Assembly (NCBI GenBank): GCA_027924645.1
Contig: BSBN01001752.1
Location: forward strand, 12,232,001-12,296,000
From: Cunninghamia lanceolata
Lineage: Eukaryota; Streptophyta; Pinopsida; Cupressales; Cupressaceae
Length of the DNA stretch: 64,000 nt
Direction of reading: 5' to 3'
The number at the start of each line of letters is the position of its first letter. The stretch's first letter is position 1. Both the position numbers and the translations under genes were made by a program. Below, in pieces: positions 11,549-22,400 of the stretch. The notes beneath the pieces were generated by a model. It ran no database searches. It was not told where the DNA came from and saw nothing but the letters and a program-made list of their open reading frames with translations.

Positions 11549-14217
11549 CTATCCCTGCTGCTGTGGGCCACCACTGCCAGCTCTTGACTGCTGAGGACCC
11601 ATCACGGAGGCCCCTAACTGTGATGGACCTGCTCTATTAGTCGCCCCAGACTGACTCCTGAAACTCCCTGCCCTCTGGCTCGATGCCACGGCACCATGGT
11701 ATAACCCTCGGTAATACTGTGCCTGGGACTGTGCTCTGGCTAGGTCTGTCTGTGCCTGTGCCAACTGCGTCTGCAACTGGCCAACCTGTGCCTGTGCCTG
11801 CTGCACCTGCCCAACCAAGAAGGAACTAGCTGCATCTGTCCCCATAGTGGCCACAGTAGTGTCTCACTCTACACGGATAATCCGTACCCCTGCGTCTACC
11901 ATATCTCTCTCGTGAGTCAACCCAGCGATCACCGCTGTGTCTGTCTCTCGCCTCCACTCTACCCTCCTCAGTTGTGCCTGCAGCTCTCGCACATATCCCC
12001 TCAGGCCGGCTATGGTCCTCTCGTGAGCCTCTCCCTGTACTGGCCCCTGTGCTGCCTCTGCCTGTCCTGGCCCCTGTGGCTGGGGCACCTGCTGCTATGG
12101 CACCTGCTGTTGTGGTACCTGCTGGGGTGGTGGCATCTGTGCCTGCTGCGGTATCTGCTGCTGTGCCCCTGCCTGCCCTGGCACTGCCTGCTCAACCTGA
12201 GCTATCCTCCTCCGCTGTCTCAGCCTCTCTTCGGCCCTGCCACCCCACCGTCCTCGCCCTCCTCTAACTACCCTCTGCCCTAGGTCAGCCTCTCCCTCCT
12301 CCTCTGAGTCCGCCTCATCAATACGAGGCACTAGCATGCCGGGTCCTGAATATCTCAGGAAAGGATGTGCAGTAATCCAATCCTCGTACTCCTGTGTCAC
12401 CCCCGCATCTGCTATCTCTCTCCGCATGTCCCAGGCCACATACGGCGTCTGCTGAAACTCTGCCAGAGCCTCCTCATAAGAAGCCATCAGCCCCCATCAG
12501 ACCCTCTCTGCGTGCGTCCGTGCGAACATGGCCTGCCCCTATGGTATACCCTGTCTCCGCCCAAACTATCGCTGCACCCTGCCCACCATCTGTCTCTCCA
12601 AAATATGTCGTGTCCGGCCTATCAGCCACCTGGTCTGAAAGCAGTATGGCAGCTCGTCTCCCTCGTCATCCCAGGGCTCGCAGTCCAGATATGGTCGCCA
12701 AATGACCACATCTACTCCATCCAGGGTGTGTCTCCAGTACTCTAGCTTCCCCAGCCTATGCTGGGAAATCACTCCGGCATAGCCATAACTGTATGGCTCT
12801 CCTCACTGCCTCGCGAAGACACATATCAGCCTCGTCACTGCTATGTGCTCCCACAGCCAGAACTGTAACAGCAACACCCCAGCCGATAGACTCGTGCTGA
12901 GGTGGTATACCACCTAATGCATGTCGTGGTATAAGTGGGCCAGTACGCAGACTCCCCACGCATATCGGGTGCCCTCAGTCAGCATCCGCTCCATGATCCT
13001 ACCCCATCCAATGGGGAACCCATGCGATCTCCTGTCCGGGCATATAACGCCCCCGATCAGTCCAGCCACAATCCCAGGGAAGTAGTCATAGTAGTCATAT
13101 ATATCCTGCCATGGGATAACCTGTCTAGCTAGCTCGGGATCATCAAATACCCGCTGGCACTCGGTGAGTCCCACGTCCCACTGTGCGTCATACTCTACTA
13201 GCTCGCCTACCACAAGCAAGTGCAGTATCCGATAGACATCCTCCAGGGTCACTGTCATCTCTCCTGTCGGGAAGTGGAAGGTCCCGTCCTCACTGTGGAA
13301 TCTCTCCACGGAAGCTGTCAGCATTCCACGGTTTGCCCGCACCTCGGGCATAAAACACATGTAATCCAAACCCATGGCACCAAGCGCCACTCTGTCAGAC
13401 TCTGTCAGCATGTATCTCTGCAATAAGGGCATGGGAAACGTCTCCCTCGACTGCAGTGTGTCCCGAATCTCCTCCTGCAAACAAGCAAGGCAAGGCATCA
13501 GTCTCAAGCGACATATACCATACTCAACATACCCACTAAACTATATCAACTAAACTTAGCATTTCAAATTGATCAAAATAGCACACTACATCTCTTGACT
13601 AGATTTCTACAATCTCAGAGATAGCTCATCGATTACCGCATCAAACAGGACACTAATCAAATCAATTTGGCTAAGTCCTTTGCTATTCACAGCAAATGCG
13701 CCACTACAGGTGGTAAATGCGCCATTTTTTGGTATATGCGCCGCTTCACACAAATGCGCCGGCCCAGTGCACGTATGCGCAAATCCGATAGATGCGCCGC
13801 CAAATTAGGCATATGCGCCGGCATATTATGCAAGCGCCGCTAAAATCGATATATGCGCAGCATCAACAGATGCACCGCTACTTTCAACATATGCGCGGCT
13901 TCACTACACATGCGCCGCCAAATTGCAAATGCGCAGCCACAGTGCACAGATGCGTAGTTTTTGTGTATGCGTCACTGAAACCGGCATATGCACCGCGCAA
14001 CGACAAAAGCGCTGCTTTGCAAGGCATATGCGCCATTCTGAGTTTCAGCGCATGCATTTGACCTATTTTCTACGAGCATTTATTGCATCCTAAATCGACC
14101 CTAGGAGAAATTTTTTGAAACACATACCGGGGGTCTTGCCTCTGCTGGCTGCCCGAATCAACGAACTCGCTCGAACCGGTGCTCCTCGCGTGGAATGTCT
14201 GCTGCTCTGGCTGCCAT
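11549..14217 (-). pseudogene. Antisense plant-mobile-domain gene of the Tat element (two exons, nonsense-broken)
   Basis: Minus-strand exon 1 runs 14217-14128 (30 codons from an ATG). A donor of form G|GTATGT begins an intron at 14127, an acceptor TTTGCAG ends it at 13475, and exon 2 starts at 13474 in the same phase, running to TAG at 11549. Exon 2 begins with a plant mobile domain: LTASVERFHSEDGTFHFPTG, GEMTVTLEDV, LLLQFWLWEHI and WRPYL. The C-terminal half is Gln/Pro-rich, then Ala/Gln coiled-coil-like (AQAQVGQLQTQLAQAQ). Eight in-frame stops occur (14160, 12916, 12805, 12568, 12541, 12499, 12097, 11866; first base on the minus strand) with no frameshift. Antisense ORFs in the 3' part are known in Tat relatives such as Grande. 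The function of the mobile domain in elements is not settled. Confidence 0.72.
13690..14055. repeat. ATGCGC motif array, inverted relative to copies 1 and 2
   Basis: ATGCGCC, ATGCGCAG and ATATGCGC variants recur about 18 times. They are the reverse complement of the GCGCAT arrays near the 5' end. The array falls inside the predicted intron of the antisense gene, so on that gene's strand it reads as GCGCAT. Confidence 0.82.
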
Positions 14218-14300
14218 GCTGCTCCAAGTTGCTCTAACTCTCTCAATCCAATCCAGAGTAAACAAGTGTACAAATGACTATTCTTGTGGACCCAGCTCCT

Positions 14301-14307
14301 ATTTATA
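14301..14307 (-). promoter_or_regulatory. TATA box of the antisense gene
   Basis: On the minus strand the sequence reads GGCTATAAATAGGAGC, a near-ideal plant TATA box. It lies 84 nt upstream of the exon 1 ATG, leaving room for a start site near 14275. It sits just inside the 3' LTR, within the element body. Confidence 0.65.
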
Positions 14308-14595
14308 GCCTCCAAACCCTAATTCTGGCTAGGTGATGACTGTGACTACTTCCCGTGCCCATTTTTCTTCTCATTTTCTTCCCGCATCCCTGACCGCGTC
14401 CCTTTTTCCTCCAACCTATCCTTACCCCTTCTTCTTCGTGAGATTGTCCGTCTCCAAGTCTTTCGCCCTTTTCCCGTCTAATCTCCCGAGGGGGCATCCT
14501 ATCGTCATTGAACCTGTACCAGGGGCAAACTGGGGCATGTATCATCATTCAAAATATCGATTTCTTTGAAGCAACGCTGTAAACTGCATTGCATC

Positions 14596-14609
14596 AAAGA
14601 GGGGCAAAA
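14596..14609 (+). other. Polypurine tract of the Tat element
   Basis: AAAGAGGGGCAAAA lies directly before the TGTATACG start of the 3' LTR, where plus-strand DNA synthesis would be primed. Confidence 0.85.
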
Positions 14610-15647
14610 TGTATACGCCTAAAAATGACACGATTCACCCTAAATAAATATTCTAAATATTTATTCCATTCTTCTATTAATTAAATAAATATTCTAAATT
14701 TATTTAATCGATTCACTATTCCATAATTAAATAAAATCTATTTATTTAATTAAAATCCTTCTAAATGTCCTACATGATTAAATAATCATAAATTATTTAA
14801 TTAATCCAAATTCCTCTATCCTAAATTCTAAATTCAAAAAATTCCACATCACCTTTTACACCTCATCTCTTCCACCTCACCTTGTCCACCTCATCAGGTT
14901 GCACATGTAATTAAATATATTTAATATTTAATTATCTCATTTTCCCTCACCCACATGGCCTATTTCTTCTCAAATCAGAGATTAGTTAACTAATCAATCA
15001 AAAAAGTTAACTAACCTGTCAATTGAGTCAAATCCTCAATCAATTCAGTCAGTTCCACGATTTATTCTTCTAACTGATCAATCAAGTCTGTTAATAGACT
15101 AGTCAATGGAGTTAACTCTCCAATCAGTTTTGTCACATCCCCCCTTTCATGATGGAGCTGGGACACTTGTCGCATTTCTACTGGTTGCACATTCCTCAAC
15201 CATCCTCAGCCGTCGATCTTCATATCTTCTCTCAACCGTTGATTCCCATTCTCCCAAGTCTATAAATGAAGCTTCATTCTTCCATTCTAATCATCCAGGC
15301 TTTTGACATCGTTACTCTGCAGAAATATCACCAGCGCGCCTTTGGCACCCTTTTGTCACCTACAAGCTTGAGATCACATACTTGCATTGGAGCTCATCTT
15401 CATTGCTTATCACCATAGCCATTCACCATCGACTTCCTAAAACAGCTAAAAAGATTGCACTCTCTGAGGGCTCATCTCATCTGCAAAAGGACGATTTGTG
15501 ATAGGTGAACAACAGAAGTTTCGAAACAGGAGAGGTTTGCATTGTGTTTGTTCATTGCTTTGTTTATTGAATCCTTCTTGTTTCACTATTCTGTTGATGT
15601 TTGGGTCTTGTTTAATTCATTTGATTGATCACCATTTTACCCTTACA
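14610..15647 (+). repeat. 3' LTR of the Tat element (1038 bp)
   Basis: Starts TGTATACGCC after the polypurine tract and ends CCCTTACA, giving TG...CA ends. The first 250 bp are AT-rich with many AAATAAAT runs. The last 111 bp match the 5' LTR end. Confidence 0.92.
15261..15267 (+). promoter_or_regulatory. Candidate LTR TATA box
   Basis: CTATAAATGAAGC lies in the second half of the LTR, a usual position for the promoter of a plant LTR element. Confidence 0.5.
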
Positions 15648-16069
15648 GTATCAATTATATATGTTCCATGATTTAAATCTATTATTTTGTGGTTCTCAGT
15701 ATGACAGAAAGAAGGATGTTGTTGCTTCTTAGACTTGTTGCACACCTTGCACTAGGTCCACAGGCTGGTGGAATGGTATCTGAGGACACAATGGCTCTCA
15801 TATCAAATTTTTTTCAAGGAATCAATTTAAAATGGTCTAAGGCCTAGCTTTCATTCCAACCTAGGATTCCATCACAATATTTTCATATTACAGTCTTCAG
15901 ATATGTGTATAGTTTATGTGCATGGTAGCAACCATTTAGTAATAATTCCTCACACACCACACTGTAACTGAGATGTGTGAATGCCCTAAAACTATAGAGG
16001 TTCAGTCCAAACACTATCATAAGATCATGCTTGATAAGATCACGAATACATCATAGTTTAGGTTTTTGA
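15648..16069. other. No recognisable gene
   Basis: A 47-codon open stretch starts at about 15700 on the plus strand, but I recognise nothing in it. The rest is AT-rich. GTATC at 15648-15652 would be the right-hand target duplication of the Tat element. Confidence 0.4.
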
Positions 16070-16074
16070 ATGCT

Positions 16075-16846
16075 TAAGTCCTCCTTTGTCAAATGTTGTA
16101 GTTGCAACTGCCCTGTTAGACATGTATGCAAAATGTGGAAGCATAGACAAGGCATTAAATTGTTTGATAGAATGCCTCAAAGAAATGTGGTCTCATGGAC
16201 TGCAATGACTACAGGATATGCACAAAATGGATTTGTTGAAAAGGCTTTAGAAATTTTAAAGCAAATGCAATTGGCTGGTGTAAAGACAAATTCCACAACC
16301 TTTGCCAGCATCCTCCCTGCCCGTGTCAAAATGGCAGCTTTGGAATAGGGTATGGACATCCATCAAAACATAAAGAATAGAGGAATTTTGTCAGATGTTG
16401 TAGTTGCAACTGCCCTGTTAGACATGTATGCAAAATGTGGAAGCATAGACAAGGCACATGAACTGTTTGACAGAATTTCACAAAGAAATGTGGTCTCATG
16501 GACTGCAATGACTGCAACATATGCACAAAATGGATTTGTTGAGAAGGCTTTAGAAATTTTAAAGCAAACACAATTGGCTGGTGTAAATCCAAATTCCACA
16601 ACCTTTGCCAGCATCCTCCCTGCCTATGTCAAAATGGGAGCTTTGGAATAGGGTATGGACATCCATCAATACATAAAGGATAGAAGAATTTTGTCAGATG
16701 TTGTAGTTGCAACTACCATATTAGACATGTATGCAAAATGTGGAACCATAGACAAGGCACGTGAACTATTTGATAGAATGCCTCAAAGAAATGTGGTCTC
16801 ATGGACTGCAATGATTGCAAGATATGCACAAAATATGGAATCATAG
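16075..16846 (+). pseudogene. PPR protein fragment with tandem 303-bp units
   Basis: The frame encodes PLS-type pentatricopeptide motifs: VVVATALLDMYAKCGSIDKA, LFDRMPQRNVVSWTAM, GYAQNGFVEKALEILKQMQL and NSTTFASILPA, repeated about two and a half times. PPR proteins normally bind organelle RNA. In-frame TAG codons at 16346 and 16649 fall at the same place in successive units (ALE-stop-GMDIHQ, where relatives have Gln), exactly 303 bp apart. A 1-nt deletion near 16165 shifts the frame in the first unit. The very close DNA match between units suggests recent unit duplication. There is no organelle-targeting start, so this is a fragment. Confidence 0.88.
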
Positions 16847-16849
16847 ACA

Positions 16850-17223
16850 AAAAAACATGAATTGTTTGACATAATTAAAATATGTTGTAGTCATCCAATC
16901 CTCAATCATAACTTCCTCGCAAAGAATCGAGGCCATTGTAGAGTTAAGCCTAAGGTTTCTTCTTAGTGCAAAATGAGGATTAGGTTGAGACCTTGACATT
17001 AAAGCATAATATAAAGAAATGAAAAGGAAATTGTATCCAAGTAATCCTAATTTTTTCTACCAACAATTCATACCAAAGATTGAACAATTTAAGGATATTG
17101 CAACAGGTAATTTGTATCAACACAAATAATATTATTGAAGCATTACAAAGTTTAGGCCATAAGAATCATCCTTTTTTAAACATGGATTGCAAATAATTCT
17201 GAAAATTTAATAATTCTAAAAAT
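16850..17223. other. No recognisable gene
   Basis: AT-rich sequence between the PPR fragment and the CACTA remnant. Nothing identifiable was seen. Confidence 0.4.
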
Positions 17224-18104
17224 TTAGAAGTCTTGGTCATTAACATTATTGTCTGCTACAATGTCATCAAGTGTATCATTGTCAATGTTCATATGTTCTT
17301 TCAAGCATTTAATATTATCATCATCCTCATCTTGACCTGTGTCATCTTCATCATCATTGAAATTTGACTGTAGACCATCTATATTGTTACCAGATGTATT
17401 TGGATCATCATTTTCTATACCATCCATATTGTTGTCTTCCATAACATCATCTAACTCTAGATTGTTGTCTTCTTGTGCTTGAACATAACCATCTTCAACA
17501 TCATCATGGATGTCAATTTCTTTGATGTTCTCTAATCCCTCTCTCTCATTTTGTTGGCCATCATTGTTTTTCTCAGTATCCACTAATGGATCGTCAAATA
17601 CATGCCTTAATCTTGGATCATAATGTATGACAAATATCTATTTCGGGTCTAAAATATCTTCATAGAAAAATACCTGCACATGAACGACATACATATATTA
17701 GACGTATGGTATAACAATTTTATTGATTAATAAACACATGTATATATTCGCAATAAACTATGAATTAATAGATTAATGATCACTACTGCTTCTTGTTTGA
17801 GTTAAAGAAATACCTGCTCACAATGAATTGGTAGAACATAAGGCTCCTTATCCTCCAGTAGGAAACATGAGGAATCTATAGAAAACAATCCACTATGGGT
17901 ATCATGTCTTCATGTCCTCTCAAATGCTTCATACCATCTACACTTAAAAACACAACATTTAAAAGAGTGGTAATCCAAGTCAATAATTTCTTGTATTTTC
18001 CCAACATATTGTAGATTTCCTTCAATTATATTCTTATCTTTTGAGCTTGATCAACTTGATTGCTTGAAGTCAACCATGATGCCACAATCGAAGGATCGTC
18101 TCTT
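17224..18104 (-). pseudogene. C-terminal exons of a CACTA transposase (DUF4216-like end and acidic tail)
   Basis: On the minus strand an exon ending at 17814 encodes PYVLPIHCEQ before a GTATTT donor. The next exon starts at 17673 after TGCAG with VFFYEDILDP. Together these resemble the DUF4216 end of TNP2-type CACTA transposases. A stop (TAG) after DPK is followed by DPRLRHVFDD. A 119-codon Asp/Asn/Glu-rich tail then ends at 17224. The gene is cut at 18104 by the LTR element and continues at 25563. These transposases bind and cut CACTA ends. This copy is broken. Confidence 0.72.
18100..18104. repeat. Target-site duplication CTCTT, left copy
   Basis: CTCTT flanks the left LTR start and recurs at 25563-25567 after the right LTR, so the element inserted here intact. 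Confidence 0.95.
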
Positions 18105-19197
18105 TGTTGATAACTGAGAGGGGGGGGGTGAATCAGTTATCCTAATTATTTTCCTTATTAAACTTTCCTTTTAATTGAAGCAGCATAAAATCAAACACAA
18201 AACATAAACCATGAAGTAAGAAACACATGACACAGTATTTTTGACGTGGAAACCCTGTTAAGGGAGAAAACCACGGGGTGATTAACCCAAGAATTATTCT
18301 CTGTTAGAAGAATAGGAAATTACAAAAATGGCACTTGCCAATTAGGGCTCACTGCCCGAGCACACTGCTCACAAGAGGCTCACTGCCTACAAGAAGACAC
18401 ACTGTCTTACAAAGTGATTAGAATCACAGTCTTGAACTGATTGGAGGCATCTGCATATGCTGGAGTTCAGTTCCGGTTAGGTTCAGTATACTGATCTGCT
18501 GCACTTCATCTTTCCTCTGTTCTTTAGTCTGCTGTCCTTTCACATACCGGATCTTTCTTGTTACTTCTGCTCTACTCTGGACTTGTTCGCATATCCACAC
18601 ACACATTCGCACACTTTACCACTAAATCCATCCTCTATATATATCCGCACAAGTAATTTCATCATCTTTCTAGTCGGCATCCGGAACAGTCTAGTTTCTT
18701 ACAAACTTAGTTCTGTCGGCTGAATCCTTGCTCACCAAGCAATGCGGATCAAGCATATACTTGTAGATATCATCAATTATGTCGGCCAAACATGATTCAT
18801 GCCTCCGCAACCTTTATCATCATCTGTAACACATCCGGAAGGTAGTTTGATACTCAGTCAGTCAGTTCTTCCTCTGTTTTCACTGTCTCTCAGGAATCCG
18901 GTACTCAACTATTCATATCTTTTTCCTTGTCCATCTCCGGAGGCTAAATCCTTGGAATATACTACTCAAGATAGTCCTCTTGACTTCCCCAGATCCGCAC
19001 TGTGCCAAGACACTTCCTCTGAGAGATCCGGACCAATCTGTCGGACCTTGCCACATGCTCTGTTCTTGTTCACCGGACCACAACAATCTTCAATCTGACT
19101 TCCGGTAGAGATATATCATGACTTGCGGATATGTGGAATGACCTTTGTTGCCATCAATGACAACAACCATGAATCCATATAGTGTCTCTTGCCAACA
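18105..19197 (-). repeat. 3' LTR of the copia-type element (left on the plus strand)
   Basis: Ends are TGTTG...CAACA in both orientations, 1093 bp long, matching 24470-25562 at a constant offset of 6365. It includes a 9-G run and a TATATATAG stretch on the element's coding strand. CCGG-containing motifs are frequent. Confidence 0.95.
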
Positions 19198-19211
19198 ATC
19201 TCCCCCTTTGG
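19198..19211 (-). other. Polypurine tract of the copia-type element
   Basis: The minus strand reads CCAAAGGGGGAGAT directly before the 3' LTR. Confidence 0.88.
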
Positions 19212-19438
19212 CATTGATGGCAACACTTAGTGAAAAATGACTAAGTGTTTACACTATGCTCCCCCTTTGCTGATGCTCTGTCTTCTCTGTCTTTATATAC
19301 AATTTCCGGAACTCCCCCTGAGTTGGATTCCTCATTTTTCACTGCTCCTCACTCCCCCTTTGACATCAATGGCAAAGGGTAGGGTCCGCACACCAAAATT
19401 TTCAAAAATTTTCTATATATAGCCGCATATTTACATAC

Positions 19439-22400
19439 TCACATATACTGCAGAATGTCTGCAAAGGATGTCTGCAGTTGAACCATTTCAGTAGCCCAAC
19501 TAAGCTTCATTCTGTCCAGGATTGAAATGTGACCACTCAACAAAAATGCAAAAGCTTCTGCCCGCCTGAGATCTGTCGGATCTTTTGTATGGGCGGTGGT
19601 CTGGGCATCACTGATGGCCTCATGCATCGTTTCCAACTTAGGGACTATAATCCTTCTAAGTTCTCCCATCCGGTTGGTAATGTTCTTCCTCTCCTTCTCA
19701 AGATTCTTTATTTCATTCAAGACTGCAATAGTCTGACATTCTTGATTTATTATAGAGGAAGAGAGAGGATCAAAACTTTGAGATAAGCTTTGAAGCTTGT
19801 CCTGTTCTTCTTTTATTTTCTTGTCAATTGCTGTTGTTGCCTTTGACCAAGATATACAAAATTTGTAGATGTCACCGCCATCCTTAAGAGCATTTTCTAA
19901 GCTCTTTATTCCAATGCTTACAATCTTCCTATCCTTAGAGATTAATTCTAATATTTCAGAAAATCTCTTATCCAAAAATTCCTTCCGGACCTTGTCTTCA
20001 GCTGATTTTTCTAGAGAATTAAAATGTGTATCAATACTGCTGACTAAGGTTTTTAGATTACCGGAAGTGGAGGCAGTCGGATCTATTTGGATTGATGGCA
20101 TGATCTTTACAGGTACTCCGGAAGCAGCCTCTATCAACTCACAGTCTTCCATATGAGACTTCAGGAGCTTTTCATTTGCCTTGGCATTTGCAAATGAAGC
20201 TATCTTCATTGTTTGTACCGGAGAGAGAGAGTCAAAATCAAATGGACCTTTTAGAAGCTCCGGTTCATCAATCTCTAGAGTTTCTTTGCTCAAAAATTGT
20301 TGAACAGTTTGTGCAGTGTCTCTTGCCGGAGACAGATGTTTCTTTTCTTCTGCAGTCTTAGAACTGTCAACCTCTTTGTCTGTCACCACTGCTTCCTTCT
20401 CCTGCAATTGCTCTTCTTCTTTGGATCCGGAGACTGTAGGGAAAACCGGAGGAGAGATGCTTGCTTGTTCATGGGTCACTTCTTCTGGAGCAGAGGGTCC
20501 CAAGTCCTCACTTGTCTGTTCAGGGCTCACTTCTTCCGGAACAGAAGATTCCAAGTCAGCAGCTGTTTCTGCACCTAAGTCCTCTACAACAGGAAGATTG
20601 AACCTTTTGAAGGCCTTCCGGAGGATCTCTTCTGTCTCTTGTGCCACTTTGTCAGTCTCACCAAGCATGAGCTGATTCATCCTGGCTTTACTTCTGAACT
20701 CATCTTTGCAGTCCTTGAAGATCATGTTCATTGTCTTGGGATCAATTTGAGGATATAGCTGAATAGCTATCTGCTCCCGGATCTCAAGATCTTTAGCATG
20801 AGCATTATTTTTCCTCACTTCCATTTCCTTTTCTAGGCTTTTAGGAATAAGAGATATTATTTCAATGAAAGCCTTATTATATATGTTGAGATATTTCACT
20901 GTGGCCTCCTGCAGAGTCTTTTGGTCTGCCTCACTGAAGTCATCATAGGATTCAGTCATTGGTTGAAGGTTTCCATCCACCGTGACCGACTTGATTATGC
21001 TCTCTAGTGACAGAGTGGGCTTTTCAACAGTTACCTCTGCCATTTCATCCTTGTCTTGGCCTGTGGAGGGCTTACCGGATCCTTTCTTCTTCTGTTTCTT
21101 TACTTCTCTAACTTCCTTATCTGATTCTGTTTCCTCTTCATCCTTTTGGCTTTCATAAGCCCTTGATGCTTTTGTCTTGGATCTTTTACCGGATGCCTGG
21201 ACTTCCGGTTTTGAGCTTTTGGTTGTGGAAGGTGCAGATCTCTTTGATGATCTGGTCCGGGTGGGGGTTTCAACCGGAACACTTTCTGTGCTTTTCTCTT
21301 CTTCCTCAGCCTTTCTCCTCTTTTCCCGGCTGGCATCAAGTGCCTCTTTTGAGATGCCTAGGCCTTGAGCAATGTGCTCTACTTCTTTTCTCACTTTTCT
21401 CTTAATCTCAGGTTCCCTGAGTTCTACATGTAATTTCACGCTCAGCTCCTCAAAGGTTCCAAACCTTTCTGCCTTAGGATCTTTGGGCTGACTTAGCATG
21501 TGTTGAACATGCAGCTCTACTATCTGTTCATCAACTTCATACCCCATGGGCATGATCCAGACAGTCCTTGGCTCCACTGCCTCCATTAGGCACTGATCAG
21601 TGTCAACCATAAAACATACTGAGTCCTTGTATTTCTCAATGAGAGACTGGGGAATTCTCTCTCTTGCTTGCATCATGCTCTGAAAGTTTTTGAAGTATCC
21701 CCATAGAGCTGTATTTCTCGCTTTTGCATCCCCAAGTCCATGCAAATAGTCTCTTATCTGGACTGCAACAGGTTTGTCATTCTGCCATATCCATCCACTT
21801 GTTCCGGGTAGCTCATTCATGAAGTAAAAGAATAGACATACAATGAGAGTACCATACTTAAAGGAGTTCTTCTTGTCTTTCTTGATTTTCTGTACATTTT
21901 CCATCAATTGGCTTAGTAGTAGTTCACAAAGATCATAATCTGCATTCTTTCTTAGCATTTCATATGCTGTGTATATTGCAGTTCCGGATACAGAATTCTC
22001 CCTGCTGGAGTGATAGATCTTGTATCCTATTATCATTGATGCATATTTGATATCCGGATCCGAAATATCTTCAATGGTCATTGCCCTCTTATCATATTTT
22101 GATCCGGTGGCCTCAGTTACAACGTTGTTCTTGACAGATTTGAGGATAGGTACCCCCCCGGAAGAGTATAGACCAGTTACTGCTCTAATTGCTTCTTTTG
22201 TGATCTTACAGGGTCTATCTAGCCAAAGGAAGTTGTCATGCATCCTGCTCAGTACATACCGGACCCATTCATCTTCTTCAAAGCTAGGGAAATGAATGAA
22301 TTGCTCAAATTGTTTCTTCTGGATACCCTTATACTCTGGTTTGAGCTCAAAAGCATTGTCTATCAGTTGCTTGTGATAGAGGTCTCTTAATTTGAATTCC

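Larger units (their letters stand above)
1..15647 (+). mobile_element. Ty3/Tat-lineage LTR retrotransposon, 5' LTR truncated by the window edge
   Basis: The last 111 bp of a 5' LTR begin the window and recur at 15537-15647 with one mismatch (C at 6, T at 15542). Between them lie a primer site, a long leader, gag-pol in one frame, a long non-coding 3' region with an antisense gene, a polypurine tract and a full 1038-bp 3' LTR. The domain order (protease, RT, RNase H, second RNase H, integrase) is that of the plant Tat lineage, in which an extra archaeal-type RNase H sits before integrase. The full element would be about 16.6 kb. The 3' flank starts with GTATC, but the matching 5' target duplication lies outside the window. 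All reading frames are broken by stops although the LTR ends are nearly identical. Confidence 0.93.

Noticed and set aside
11912..12745. Plus-strand Leu/Pro/Ser-rich ORFs opposite the antisense gene
   Set aside because: They are the complement of its Gln/Pro-rich coding sequence and show no family motif.
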